Source: Bradysia coprophila
Lineage: Eukaryota; Arthropoda; Insecta; Diptera; Sciaridae
NCBI RefSeq assembly: GCF_014529535.1
Contig: NC_050737.1
Location: 2,698,447-2,762,446, forward strand
DNA: 64,000 nucleotides
Direction of reading: 5' to 3'
The position numbers and the translations under genes are program-made. Below the pieces are notes generated by a model. It worked only from the letters and a program-made list of their open reading frames with translations. It was not told where the DNA came from and searched no databases. Below, one piece after another: positions 51,072 through 64,000 of the stretch; the stretch's first letter is position 1, and each line of letters begins with the position of its first letter.

Positions 51072-53134
51072 ATGGAAGTTCTCGAGGGATCAGAATCTAC
51101 GACCGGTGGCTTGGTTACTAAGAAAGACGCCAAAGCTCCTACGTTTAAGGTTCCAAAACCGTCTCTCTTCGGATTGGACAGACTAGCAGCTCAAAAACGT
51201 AAAGAACGCGAAGATTCAAAACGATTAATATCGTTCAAAGACACTGAATACGATGATGAAGGTGCTCCAGTTACTCCGAAAGGTGAATCACAATTTAAAA
51301 CACCAGACTTAAGTAGCAGTCATAAGCTCAACCGACAGTACAGAGAGTTGAAAGAAGAAACCCCAACGCATAGTGGTGGAGTATCCGATAAGGCTCGAAA
51401 CCGCCTTATCGAACATCAAAGTAAAGACAAACGTGGAGTGTATGTTTCGACGAAAGAGAGAAAACGTCGCAGCGATGATGATGACCGTGACCGCAGACAT
51501 AAGGACCGATATCGTGATAGAGATAGGCACAGAGGTTATGACCGCGATAGCAAACGTAGTGACCGAAGGCATCGTGGAGATCGAGACTCGCAGAGGAGTT
51601 TTCACACGCCAAAATTTAAAGATGAACCCAGGACACCGAAATTTCACTTGAAAGACACAACATCCAGTACATCTTGGGATGACGATGACGAAAAATACCC
51701 CATGAAGCGATCTGCTTGGGATTTCCCTACTCCGAAAGATCCGTCGGCTGACCGATCAGAATGGTCCGTTAGGAGCAATAGGAAAATCAAGGATAAACCT
51801 GAGGACGATACACCTCGTACATACACACCAGCCCATAAATTTAATGCGTGGGCAAATGATCGTAAAAGATCCGGAGCAACACCTCAAGTTGGCAAAGAAC
51901 AGGATCAGCCGTGGGGAAACGAAGAAGAGCGAGACATGTGGGAAGAGGAACAACGCCGATTGGATCGTGAGTGGTACAATATCGACGAGGGTTATGATGA
52001 CGACAACAATCCGTTTACTGGGGGAAATGCTGAATATTTCAAGAAGAGAGAGGAGCAACTGGAACAAAAGCGTAAGAAGCGAATTTCTGCCCAGCAGCGA
52101 CAAATCAATAAAGACAATGAGTTGTGGGAAAGGAATCGGATGTTAACGTCTGGTGTTGTCATGTCGATCAACGTAAACGAAGATTTTGACGAAGAGGCAA
52201 CTGAACGAGTCCATTTATTAGTTCATCACATTGTTCCACCATTTTTGGACGGACGAATTGTTTTTACTAAACAACCAGAGCCGGTGATTCCAGTTAAAGA
52301 TCCAACATCCGATATGGCACTAATAGCTAGAAAAGGAAGTGCACTCGTACGAGTATTTCGAGAACAGAAGGAACGAAGAAAGGCACAAAAGAAGCATTGG
52401 GAGCTTGGAGGAACGAAACTTGGTAACATCATGGGTGTTGAGAAAACTCGAGACGATGAAGATGAAAAATTCGATGCCGAACGTGATGAGGCTGACTACA
52501 AGAAGGGCCAAAAGTTTGCTCAGCACATGATTGGCGATATGGAAAAAGGTTCCGACTTCTCACGAAAGAAAACTATTCTAGAGCAGCGAAGATTCTTGCC
52601 TGTTTTTGCCGTACGGCAGGAATTGTTGAATGTTATACGAGAAAACTCAGTGGTCATTATTGTAGGTGAGACAGGAAGCGGCAAAACTACTCAGGTGATT
52701 TTGTTTATTGTTGGACATTACTTGGACTTTTTGTAATCTAAATCTTAATCGCACACAGTTAACGCAATACCTGCATGAGGACGGTTACAGCAACTTCGGA
52801 ATGATTGGATGTACGCAACCCAGAAGAGTAGCCGCAATGTCTGTGGCAAAGCGAGTATCTGACGAAATGGGAACGAAATTAGGTAATTTGAAATGGAACT
52901 TTTTTCAACGCTTTGTTATTAATGTTAACTTCATACACAGGTGAAGAGATCGGCTATGCAATTCGTTTTGAAGATTGTACATCCGATAAAACGGTTATTA
53001 AGTACATGACCGACGGTATCTTGCTTAGAGAGAGTTTACGTGAACCAGATTTAGACAATTATTCGGCAATTATCATGGATGAGGCGCACGAACGTTCGCT
53101 GTCGACGGATGTTTTGTTTGGATTGTTGAGAGAG
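51072..53134 (+). CDS. DHX38: PRP16 / DHX38 spliceosomal DEAH helicase, N-terminal half only
   Basis: A DEAH-box ATPase that remodels the spliceosome between the two catalytic steps of splicing. Coding exons: 51072-52694, 52759-52882 and 52941-53134 (647 codons, ending in phase 0 at a good donor GAG|GTGAGT). The start is the ATG at 51072 ([10 protein letters not shown]); the frame is open nine bases further up, but without an ATG. The N-terminus is variable, with an Arg/Asp-rich stretch (about 125-176). A strongly conserved segment follows ([38 protein letters not shown]), then helicase motif [11 protein letters not shown] (about 533-542), motif Ia [16 protein letters not shown] and motif II DEAH (about 629-632). 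Motifs III-VI and the winged-helix, ratchet and OB parts (~580 residues in human DHX38) are not in the window. They either follow a very long intron or are missing here. Confidence 0.93.
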
Positions 53135-56100
53135 GTGAGTACTCGTTACAAATATTACAAGATTCTGTTATTCCTTGTATTCGTTGTGGTTATCTGGCCA
53201 ATTGGCATCTTGGTTTTGAGTGATAACTTTCGGGAAATAAGGTTCCGTATTAATTGTTGAGCTTCAAACTGTAGCCACTAAACACTGCATTCATAAAAGA
53301 CGTTTGAAAGTACTATGAACGAACGAAATGCCTCGTAATTGTGTATTTGTGTTACTCTTTGTGATTGTTGATAATTTTGATGAACAAATTTATATGTTTA
53401 CGGACAATGAATATGGTCATACATCAGCCAACCGGTCAAAATTTAAGGGACCTAAACCAACCAAACTTTTGAATTTAACGTTCGAAAGTCGAAATGGGGG
53501 ACTGAAGTTTCAATAATTTCGATAGACAACATTATTCTAAGCAACAAATTATTCTAAACTATCGCAAAATTATAAACATTTATATTTTTAATTAATTGTT
53601 TTCTGATTTTCAAGGATCAGTCAAACATAAAAAAGACTATACGTCTCTATATGCCTCTCTTTTCTTCTCATGTCATTTTTTCTTAATTCTCTCACGAAAA
53701 AGGTTTGCTTTTAGGTTGAATTTGGGTCGTAGCCGTAATTCAAATATGAATTAAAAGTACAAAACTTGAAAATTCTGTAATAGTGTAGAACAATTTTTTG
53801 TTTACAATAACATTCTTAATCAAAATACAAAAAATGTCAAAAGTTCAATGTCCCATTGTTTACTGGTAATGTCGCCTCTAAATGCTGTACATCATGCAAG
53901 CTTTCAAATTATTACGACGAATTATTCTGATGAACAAATATCCAAATTTGAGTAAGAGATCGATACAAGAGCTTGTCTATGTGTATACCGAAAATGTTGA
54001 CTGTGATTCGGACTTAATACGAAACTACAAGTAAAAATCCATAAGACCGAGCTTGAGACCCATATGAAAAAGGATTTTTATGTTCCTCTTTCGGCTACGA
54101 TGTGTCTTTGGAAATTGAGTCACAGAAAATTGACACTTACTTGTTAGTTCCCCGAAAATTTGTTTGTCTTTTTATCGGTTCTTTTTATCAAATTTCACCC
54201 AACATTAAGCACAGCTTTTCGGAATGGTTTAATCTATTCAAGATTAACGAATTCGGAACAGACTTCGATCTCCAACGTTTGTAAGCATGGCTAAAGCCCG
54301 AGGCTATGTTACGTTTCAAAAACTGTGTATCTATGCAGAGCGAATTTATCCAATTTTTCCGTTGAAATCAATGACCGTCTGGTATAAGATTATCAACGTG
54401 AATCGTTCGTTCAAAAATGCATATGTGCAGCACTGTCAAATACTGTTATACTTTTTATATGTTATTACTATGGGTTTTGTCAGCCGCGCAGTTATAGTCA
54501 GCATTGAATGAAAACAATTAATAATGCGAAGGAACTGCTCCTGCCAACTTGTTTTCTAAGTGTATATGACTGGTTTTACACTTAAGGCTCTTAATGTTTC
54601 TAAGCCTGATCACTACTTTTACTTACAATTAGTAAGTTCAGTCCGACTCCAGTCTAAACATGATGACAAATTCGTTCAAATACAGTAAATGAAAATCCAT
54701 GAGACAAAATAAAAATATTTCTTTATTAAAAGCTCGAATATGTTGATATAACAAGAATCCATAAATGTTAGCGTCATTTAAGACCAGCTTATTTTAGCGA
54801 TTTAAAATTAATCCTATTGTTCAATGAACAACGAATATTTTACCATAAAATAATATAAAAAATGTGTAAAATAAATTGGAATCGAAATTAGCATTCCATC
54901 AATTAACGCATCGATTAATGTTAGTTTGATAAATACAAACAAATTTCTTTATTTCAAATTTCGAAACACCATCCAGAATATCAACTGCTGGAATGATGTG
55001 TCAAAAACTTAAAATCTAACTTTTTTTTACAATTAAAAGCTTAACCATTTAAACATGAACGACAAACAGGCAGGTTTCTCCACTCCTCCTCATGTATGTG
55101 ATGAATGCGATTTTTCTCGATTCATTAAGATTATCATACCGGCATTCATTCCAACACTACCCCATTTAACGCATTCGGACATCTGTAAATTAGAAGAACC
55201 AAAAAAAAAACTTTTAAAAATCAAAAACGAGATGAAAATGTGTCGTGTCGGCACAATATACAGTAAATCAAACTCAAATTATCCTCCGAACAGAAATAGT
55301 ATTTAATCGAATGACAAATTTTGAAAACAAAAAATGTTTTCGCGATACGTAGATTCTATCAAAATTGAGTTGAATCAGAAGGAATCTGCATATTGTAATA
55401 ACATTTACTTATACATGCATCTTACGGACGTAATTTTGTAATTCTTTTGGTGTGACATAAAACACCGATAAAGATACGTACAGATACTAGCAAAAGCCAA
55501 ATATTACGTGTTCAGTGAAATAATTGAATTTATCTATAATATACGCGCCGAATTTTGAGCTCAGAATATACGTACACCTAACATTATCACGATTATTTCT
55601 GTTGATTAACTTCAGAAAATTGCTTTGAATTCTCAAATTTTTTGTCGTTATTTTTTTGGCAACATTCGAGGCTATTGTGATACTCTCACACAACAATCCT
55701 TCTTACTTTTTTTATAAATAAAAAAAATAGTTTCTGCTCTTCATAAAGCAGGATCATTACGATTTATGTCATTGGACCCCACCGAGTTCTATCCAGTACG
55801 TAATTCAATATATATACCGATACCTAATGTTTATTGGATTGGCACATTAATCGGAATGTATTGAGTTAAATGAGGGGTAAATCGCAAATTCGTAATAAAA
55901 TGGAATTTTTAATGAAATAATCAGACAAGGGCTTGTGCTTAGAGTCCGTGCTATCACTGGATAGACTGTCTCCATCTATACATTTATTATTGTAAAAGAT
56001 TATCCTATTGATTAAAGGTTTTGAAAGAGACAATCAGAGAGTGAAACAAGTTTGAAATTATTTGCAATGTCTAAATGACTCAAAACAGGTGATTAGTAAA

Positions 56101-56311
56101 AACATTATCACCCGTCACTGTTTGTCACTTCAGTAAATATTGCTGCACATATATGTAGTACGAATGTCACTCAATTTTTAATCTCTTTTGTTTGAAAGCA
56201 ATTAAAAAAATAGAACGCAATTTTGTATAAACAGAAATTGATTCGGAATTTTTTGTTGCTTGCAGCGATAACGATGATTTCGACAAACAAAATTTCAAAC
56301 TGCCAATTTAC
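53135..56311. other. Non-coding stretch after the third Prp16 exon
   Basis: AT-rich. I looked for the expected next Prp16 segment (the Ser-Ala-Thr motif with a preceding Leu-Lys-Leu-Ile-Val strand) and did not see it. No further exon of the minus-strand gene to the right was recognised either. Probably intron sequence. Confidence 0.55.
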
Positions 56312-59300
56312 CTGTTTCTTTCGCACGTCTTGCTGTCGATGACCGTATCGACACCAGTACGCAAAATGCTGTGAATTATGCCAGAGCTCTTGTTTAGCCT
56401 TCTGTGCGAATGATACCTAGACGAAATGAATGTGACGACGTCAGCAACGTTTATTCTTATCAATTTTTTAATTGTTTAATTTTACCTGACTTTTGATGTC
56501 TTTCTCGCAGTGCGGAGGTTTCTCCTTATCGCCAAAGTTGTTTATGCGAACTATGTAGCCCTGTTCCCACAATTGGGCCAAAGTTATTTTCACCAACTTC
56601 AGTCTTCGTTCAGTCGTTTTTAGTGTGTAGATGTCGACGTTTTCCGGTTTTGGTTTTTTATCTGCAAATTAAATTACGACCATTAAGAAATTATTAGCCT
56701 GTTAAAACTAATTAGAATTAAAAGTAATCAAGGTTTACGACGACAGACGTTGCCTAATCTAACCTGATCAATCTCATATTCTCCAATGAAAGTACATAAC
56801 AGGTATGGCCAATCGAAAAATTCATCTTAAACGCACTCACAATTTGTGTCAAAATAATATGAAAATGAGTGCGTTTCATGGCGGAAATCAAATTTTTATG
56901 TCCTCCGGGCGGGTGATAGACCATACCTGTTTTACACTTTCATTGATATTCTATAGCGTTTAAGTTCCGTTAATTTAAACTTTTACTGACGGCAAGTATA
57001 TTGCTGGCGACGAAAAGTAGTGGCAGAGAAAACTTTTATTGATATAAAGAGGGCATAGGGAACTGGATTGGAAACTGTACTGTGTTGGAATTTTGAGAGA
57101 CGAAAAAGCAAGCTCCATGGATTTTAACGTTTTATTAGTGTCTAGTCACTTGTTTCGTGATTTCCAAGAGTTTTAGAATACTGAAGCTACTCTAGACTCT
57201 ACGAAACACTGTCTGGTTTAGCATATTGTATCACGTTTGTTTATTCATCCAATATCAATTCAACAAAAGAAAATCTTTAACTACTGGCAGCTGGTCTTCG
57301 ACCAATATGAGACGATAAATTAAAACAGTATCGGAATCCTAGATTCAAAGCACGTTTTGAAACTTCTTTTTTATTGCACTGAAACTTAACACATTCCAAT
57401 ATTTTACAGAATTTACCTCAAATTGTTCATTTTTTTGTATCTTATTGAAATTGAAATTAAATTGAATCAGTGGAAACAAATTAAATTTGAATAAAATGTC
57501 GACTCTAGCTTTGATGAGATGGAAATTGGCTTTGAAATTCTACTAGAAAATCTAATAAAATTACAATGCTGTCGCCAATATGACCTATTTATACGTAGAA
57601 TTATGTACATTTCATTCGTTGTATATATATAAATCGCTGAGTTTTTATATGGTGTAACATTTTGGTTGTGGCTTTAGTATATGCCACAATTACGTTTTCG
57701 TTTAAATAATAAATAACTCAACGCAATTCTTTCACTTTGGTAATGCTCTATATTCCCTGTTATAGAATAATTGACTATCAAACGTTTTATTCTTCAAGTA
57801 AATTAACCATCGATTTCTGTTATCACCGCATGACACGAGTTCACTTTTAGATCGAACTACAATCCTTTCGCTGTAGATCGAAACAGAAGATAAATAAAAA
57901 GAAAAATACCGAGTCAATGCTTCGATTAGACTTTATTCCACCCCAATAATTTTTTTACTTATTTTGCGTCGTCGGTTATTTTATTTACTGTTACGAAGCT
58001 CCGTCGTTAATACCTACGCATTTCTTTTGCGATAGCAACATATGTAATGAAAATGAAGAGCGATTATATGCTTCGTTAAGAGGATTCTGTCATCCCCATA
58101 CCAGTTTGTTGTTTTCATATTTCACAAGGAAATATAATAATCCCTCCTGATGTCCTGACTCATGATGCTAAAAGTGACAATCAGACAAAACAGATGAAAG
58201 TTTATCAAATAGCCTAGAAAGTTTAAGGTTGAGAGTTGATAAACTAGTAAACATTCAATATGACTGCGACATTTCGCACGGGATATAGGATGCAGTCCTT
58301 TCTTCAATTCATTTTCAAATTCACATTTTCGGACGATGACATTCAATTCTCAACATTGATTGCTTTACTGACTTAACTCAGTAGCAGCTTAAAGCTATCG
58401 GATGCATTCTGTGTGTATTCGAAAAATAGTAATAAAATGCAGATAAAAATTCCAACATATTCACTGTTCGTATACGTTATTGGACACATTGTGATTAGAC
58501 GCTGTACGATAAATTATAATTTACGTTTTACATTTGATTGTCTTTCATTGCCGTTATCATGTATAAGTTGCGGATTTAAAATACATTTGTGTTAACAATG
58601 TATTTTTGTGTGTGAATTGTGTCTAATTGCGTTGATTTATTGAAGATGATCATGGAAAAAATGTGGATTGTGTCATTGTTGGTTGTGATTTCGTTCGTAG
58701 GCGCACGTCAACTTGTTATCTATCTTCGTAATCGTAATTTAACCCTCTTAGTCAGGTATAAAATAGGTTACATATCTTACAAATGGTTGTCATGTCTCAT
58801 GATTATTGTACGACCGAATGCAAGGGGAAACAATAAACAAAATTTCGTAAACAAATCGTTTCATTGGTTTTCCACACAAGCAAATGATTATTGTGCTTTT
58901 TACCTATGCCCACATTTGCTAAGACTAAAATTCCCAAGCACAAGATGTCGGAATTCTACCGGTTAGACAATACATGTACAAACATTTGTTGACCTGGGAG
59001 GTCAATAAACATACTTTCCGGGCTAAAAACCGAATCCCCAATTTGTTGAAATGAGAAAACTCACTCCACAAATTGTATTGTCTTTTAAGTAGTGATCTTA
59101 CGAATTTCCAATCAAGAAGCCATTTCCATCATTTTGTCCCATTAAAATCGGAAGTGTTTTACTGAATTTAACTTTGTCTCTCGTCAATACAATATAGTAA
59201 TTCCACTGTTTCGGCTACAACTTAAATTGGTTCAACTAATGTAGACAGGTAGCTAGAATGTATGGTGGTGAAGAATGTGTGTCCAAGAGCGTCAACCTCA

Positions 59301-62239
59301 TTCAAAAATTGTCATTCAGCGCGATACACGAAAGAGGTATATATTTTACAAAAATAGCGTCGAAAAGCGGATATGAGATCAATTTTACCTTCACTCAAAT
59401 TCTTTGAAAAATTCGCGAACGTAGTCATAAATGAAAATGTGCATAGAATGCAGATTTTTATTACAATCAAGTTATATTGAATTACTTAACTTTGCAAACA
59501 TTGAAATAAAATTTTTGTAGAGACTTGTTCATGCGACTGGTTATTAGATAGTTGACGTTACATTCTTTTGATACGTAATGGACCAGCTTAAAAATCAGAA
59601 TGAAAAATAATTGGAAAGGCAAAATAAACATTCCAAATGTTTGAAGCAGGCCTACAAACCAAGCTCCCCGACTATTGTCTTCTTTTTAAACCTAAAAATC
59701 GGAATCTGCTCTGTTAGATAGAATTTTTCCTCGATCAGAGTGATGTTTCATAGTTTTCCATTTCATCCGCAATAACCGATATTACCGAAGCCTTTCTTTC
59801 AGATTAACCATCTCGAGACCTTGTAAGGCTTTTTTTCTACACCTGAACCTAAAGCCGAACCTTTCTATAACACTTTAGAAACCTTATAAGCTCACTTGCA
59901 TTCAAGTAAAAAGCATAATTTGATTCAACTTTTTATTTAAATTCTTTCCACATATACACTCTGATACACTATGCCCCTGAAACATATACTATGAGCCAAA
60001 GAATCGATTTTCGATATCAAATTGAATTAAATTTAATAAATTATTGTGAACTCTAATAATAAAAAGCAAAGAAATCGTAAACAAACTGAATTATAAACAA
60101 TAATACAATTAAAATCGTCACGAGAATCACATCGGTGCATGCACGTCGAAAATTATTTTACAGCAAAGTGGTTCGTTCCTACCTATTTTTAGAACAGAAT
60201 TTTATTTATTATGATTTTCCAAGCAACAAAGTGTATTTGAACAGTTGTTTATTTTGTTTCTTTCATTTTTTTTGTGAACGGTACAACCACGTTGACATAT
60301 ATAAGTTATTAAAATTTATCTGCCAATTTCCCTATAAGTAATCATATAAATGTGATGATTGATGATTATTTTCGTTAATTTAATGCATTCGTTACATTGA
60401 CTTTGTTTTTTAAATAATAAAACGATAAGATTACGTGCATTTTCAAGGTATATTCAGCTAAAAGTAAAGATTCTTTTATAGTATATCGAAGTAAGATCAC
60501 ACATCGTTCATCTGTTGTTGAGTCATTTGCTGATATTGAACGAAATAACCGAAATTGTAATGCAATTTTGGATGGTGTTACCATCCATATTTAGTTGTGT
60601 CATAATAAGAAACTGTTCACAAACTACGTCACACCGTTAAGGGGACTTGGTGTTCAGATCTAACAAATTTTGGTTAATTTTCTTCCTTTTTTTGTGACGA
60701 CGAGGTGTCGAAAATTCCGTAAAATAACGTGATGTCATTTATGAACGATCCCTAAGATGTTGTCATGCACTTTCAAGGATCATGCATTGTATGACATACA
60801 ACAACGACGAGCACTTTTTCCAGTGCTAAAATAGTCATTTGTGTACCTGATTTGCATGATTGTTTTTAAGGCAATTTCGCGGATTGTAGGCCGAACGAAG
60901 TGAGTTCTACGAGCGAAAATGTCTAAAATCAATCGTCCAAAGAAGGTACACATATGAGTTTTCATGCAAAGGGCCGAAAACTCGAGAAAAAAAATCAAAA
61001 GCATGAAAATAAATTTCAATCGCCAGCAGTTTTATAAATGTGAAATGTGTATCCAATTAGAGGGAGTTGCAATAGTTAGGGAATTCAATGATAATATACA
61101 TCTGACCAATGATCTCTCTCGATACGATTTTAGCTCTCTGGAGAGATCATTTATGTGACTTATCTAACTGAATATGTGTCGTCCTGCAGTTCTGTTACTG
61201 TTGCCTTTCAACTTATGGCACAACTTAAAAATGTGTAGGAATACTTATAAGGAAAAATGGAAGGAGCAGGGAGCACTCTCATAAGGATTTCTATCAATAT
61301 TGTGCGAACGAACCTAAGTAGGACTAAGCGCACTTTTTTCTCCGAATAAATTTTGCTAGGTCCCTTGTTTAACAATGTTCCTATAAAAAGGCCGGACCCA
61401 TAGTTACGACCATAAGCGTGTGTAAGCTTATTATCTGTTTCGACCTTATCTGCTATCATTTCATCTAGATTCTGGGCACGTCTAGTTTCATTGTCAAACG
61501 TACTGATTAACGAAAGCCTATCTCTTCTCTATTTCATATTTTAATCTTATATGCACTTGTTCAGTCGTGCACGTATTTGTTCAATTAATAATAAATACAA
61601 ACAAATATTATATTTACAAAGCATTTTTGTCTATACAGGCACAACTATTAATTTTTTTTTTATCGCTTAAATGTGCGTCTATCAGGTTTCATTTAGAAAA
61701 CATTCATGAAAAATAAAAATAAATTCAACTTATTTATAGTTTCAAATATCCCTGAATGTGAGTCTCATGATTTCTTTTCAAACTATGCGAATTTGTGTGA
61801 TATAATTTTGTGTGCCAAAAAATTTTTCAAGGCGCCAATGAATTCTTCATTTTTATTCTTCTTCTGATCACTAAACAATGTTTGTTCTGCACATTCCATT
61901 AACTAGCATCGCATCGTAAAGCACACTTTGTAGCTGTGTTTTTTTTAATAATAAAAAGTTTTTGTTTGTTTACCAATATTACTCACCTTTACTTGTCTTG
62001 CAAATTGCTACACCAAACCAGCCATTATTTTCTTGTCCCTCACGTGTTTCCACAATAAAACCGCATTCAATTACAGCACACAAAATTTTCGTTTCGTCAA
62101 CGCCGAACCACTTTGATTCTCGCAATTTTTGTCCAGCTATAGCACTGCCGAATGTCTGTTTATTGTTATTGTTTGACGACCACCATTTCATAGCTCCAAT
62201 AACACTACTGGTACGTAAAATGTTTTTCTTTTGTTCCAT
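56312..62239 (-). CDS. Unrecognised gene, three 5' exons
   Basis: I do not recognise the protein. Exons in coding order (minus strand): 62239-61987, 56661-56486 and 56416-56312. All borders are GT-AG and the frame is kept (178 codons). Exon 1 begins MEQKKNILRTSSVIGAMKWW and includes KLRESKWFGVDETKIL and ENNGWFGVAI. Exon 2 reads KTTERRLKLVKITLAQLWEQ then GYIVRINNFGDKEKPPHCE. Exon 3 reads QELWHNSQHFAYWCRYGHRQ and ends RKKQ at a donor. The composition (Trp, Gly and Lys mixed, no low complexity) looks like a real globular protein, not an intron frame. The next exon is not seen; reading through the donor gives about 40 more residues before a stop. A 5.3-kb intron separates exons 1 and 2. If Prp16 continues beyond the window, this gene lies inside its intron on the opposite strand. 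The ATG at 62239 is the first in frame but upstream exons cannot be excluded. Confidence 0.6.
56662..61986 (-). other. Large first intron of the minus-strand gene
   Basis: About 5.3 kb, AT-rich. It contains an inverted-repeat element at 56800-56929. Short frames such as 58619-58966 (+) have some hydrophobic stretches but no supported start, splice context or family resemblance, and were not called. Confidence 0.55.
56800..56929. mobile_element. MITE-like element with CAGGTATGG ends
   Basis: CAGGTATGGCC on the left and GACCATACCTG on the right are inverted copies. A second inverted pair lies inside (AAACGCACTCAC and ATGAGTGCGTTT). Length 130 bp, non-coding. The flanking 8-mers do not match, so no target duplication was assigned. 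It lies close to exon 2 of the minus-strand gene. Confidence 0.7.
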
Positions 62240-64000
62240 TTGAGGAAAATTGTTTATAATTTGGTTTTTTGGTCAAAACTCTTTCTGTTACCTTATGGTG
62301 AAGATTGAATATTCGGTAATCAAAACAAAAATGTTCCCAAATGATTTTCAAATGACTTTGATTTCATGTTAACACCTCCATGTTAGGAAGCATCAGCGAT
62401 AATATATCCGTACGTCTTGACCTCTCAAGCACATGTAAATTGATTAAAATTTGATAAAAGTTCAACACCACCGAAAAACCATTCAATTTTTACGAAAAAT
62501 GTAAATATACAAAAAATAAAATCAACGTTGCACTTGTTGCAATTTAATAAGTATTTATAGAATGTTCGAGATAAAACTGAAGGTTGTCGTCACTTATGGT
62601 TGTTTTTTGTTCAACAAAATAGCGCCGAGTTAACATTCAAAACATAGTAAATTGTTAACGGCAACACAGTGTATTAAGTGACACTATTTAAAAAAAAAAA
62701 AAATTGTTCACCAAATTTCGTTTTGCTAATGCGGTCTCCGTTCTCGTAACGAAAATACTCTGATAGCAGCTAAGAAGAAAGTCTTTAAAATATTATGTCT
62801 TTGTATCAGCGAGTGATTCTGTCGAATGCTAGTCGGTATATCGTGTGTTTCTGTTTTGTATGATTTTGAAATGCCGGTCTCCATGTAAACACTCGCAATT
62901 TTATTTATATTGTGTTTGTAGATATGTACAGAAATTTCACAACTACGCTGCCATGAATTTTATAGTATATCGTTTGGATGTTCGCCTAGTAAATGCACTG
63001 AATAATACATATTTATAATGTCCGGAGTGCAATCGTGATATTCGTTGAGTAGTTTGTTATTATGATACAGAGAACTTTACACTGACGTGGCATCTGTTGA
63101 TCTCGTCAATTTTGCATGAGGGTAAGGGGTCTTTCAGAAAGATGATAGAAAACAAAAGGCATACGTGTGTGAGGTGAGGACGTGTAATCAATAGGTAAAA
63201 TTCCGTTTTAACACTTAATGCTCAACACTCAACTCTGAACGAAAATTATTGGATGTTTGGGAATGAGCGCCGTGCCAAACAGATAATACTGATGATAATG
63301 TAACTGGAATTTTAGGCGGTTTTATTGACTTCGAGTACGAATTATGAAGCCATAAAATCGCTTGTTATGCTCTGTACTGATTTACGTAACAATGCTCACT
63401 CTCACAGAACGTGAAACTTGACTAGGGATCTATAAATCGGTTTAGGATAGGTCAGGATTTGTGTTTCTAATGCTAAACTTTCTAATGATTGCATTTTACT
63501 GCGCAAATCACTACGAGAATTCTACGTCGTAGCCATCAAGCACCGTCGTAGAAATTAATTTCAGAAATAATTTAAGGTATCGCTGCTTTGTAAGCCAATC
63601 AAGAAAAAAAAACTAAAACAATTCAACACACGCACCTCAATAGTAGTCGAACGCTCAATACGAAAATACTAGACAGTAATCGGTGTATATAATGTGGTAC
63701 ACATAGTATTTACTGTATGACACACATTGTATGTGCTAGTGTTCGCAAAAATACATGTTCGCTGGCACTTAAATTTAAGCCGAACGTCATATTCGCATTG
63801 TTTGTAGAAGTATATCACTTGGCCCTGGCGTAATCACTTGGATTTTTACATTTTAATTTTTTTCGTACTTATGCAGTGTTGTCTTTGTGTTTAATGGGCT
63901 TAAGAATAATCGGAATGCGAAGTTATAAAATAACACAAAGGTAATTTTAACACTTGCATAACAATGGAAAAGTGTAAACTTAGAGCAAAATTGAGGTATT
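62240..64000. other. Right end of the window, no recognisable gene
   Basis: Upstream of the minus-strand gene starting at 62239 and, on the plus strand, possibly still inside the Prp16 intron. AT-rich. No Prp16 motif, RNA gene or clear repeat was seen. Confidence 0.5.

Noticed and set aside
58619-58966. 115-codon plus-strand frame with an N-terminal hydrophobic segment (first true ATG about 58646)
   Set aside because: The hydrophobic segment (MWIVSLLVVISFVGARQLV) could mimic a signal peptide, but what follows is AT-biased, has no domain and no cysteine pattern, and has no clear promoter or poly(A) context.

Overview
The window is AT-rich eukaryotic DNA. Its genes are split by GT-AG introns, and every recognisable protein resembles an insect (dipteran) orthologue: a Centrocortin/CDR2-type coiled-coil protein, Vps4, Sbf/MTMR13, the cohesin loader Mau2 and the splicing helicase Prp16/DHX38. 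Intron sizes of 60 bp to 7 kb, short hairpin transposons in most gaps and strong AT bias point to a nematoceran fly, perhaps a fungus-gnat-type genome. That placement is inference from protein character only. Nothing here is bacterial or viral.

Layout, left to right. (1) 4053-16932 (+): 3' part of a cen/CDR2-like gene. Its first exon lies upstream of the recognised exons, and a 7-kb intron separates exon 6 from the terminal exon. (2) 16933-20497: intergenic, with nested terminal-inverted-repeat elements and a 19-bp tandem array. (3) 20498-23981 (+): complete Vps4, 7 coding exons, 440 aa. (4) 23982-27755: intergenic, packed with miniature inverted-repeat elements and a decayed tandem duplication. 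(5) 27756-34996 (-): a complete 8-exon gene for an unrecognised 319-aa protein. Its 5-kb second intron holds, on the opposite strand, a small secreted Tyr/Cys-rich peptide gene (31537-31752) and a 1.86-kb foldback element with 399-bp arms. (6) 37212-45776 (+): complete Sbf (12 exons, 1994 aa; DENN, GRAM, dead myotubularin phosphatase, C1, PH). (7) 47391-49777 (-): complete Mau2 (8 exons, 600 aa), convergent with Sbf and divergent from the next gene. (8) 51072-53134 (+): first three coding exons of Prp16/DHX38, ending just after the DEAH box. The rest of the helicase is not in the remaining 10.9 kb. (9) 56312-62239 (-): three exons of an unrecognised gene, which would be nested in the Prp16 intron if that intron runs past the window end.

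Several gene products act in cell division or membrane traffic: Cen at centrosomes, Vps4 in ESCRT-III disassembly and abscission, Sbf in Rab21/PI3P endosomal control, Mau2 in cohesin loading. The sequence shows no sign that they form a functional cluster, and the arrangement is best read as ordinary gene neighbourhood. Exon borders were placed by hand from splice signals, reading-frame continuity and remembered family alignments. The three complete recognised genes and the 319-aa gene each sum to an exact number of codons. The most notable findings are the nested Tyr/Cys-rich peptide gene, the unidentified 319-aa protein, the interrupted Prp16 and the dense set of short inverted-repeat elements, two of which have perfect 8-bp target-site duplications.
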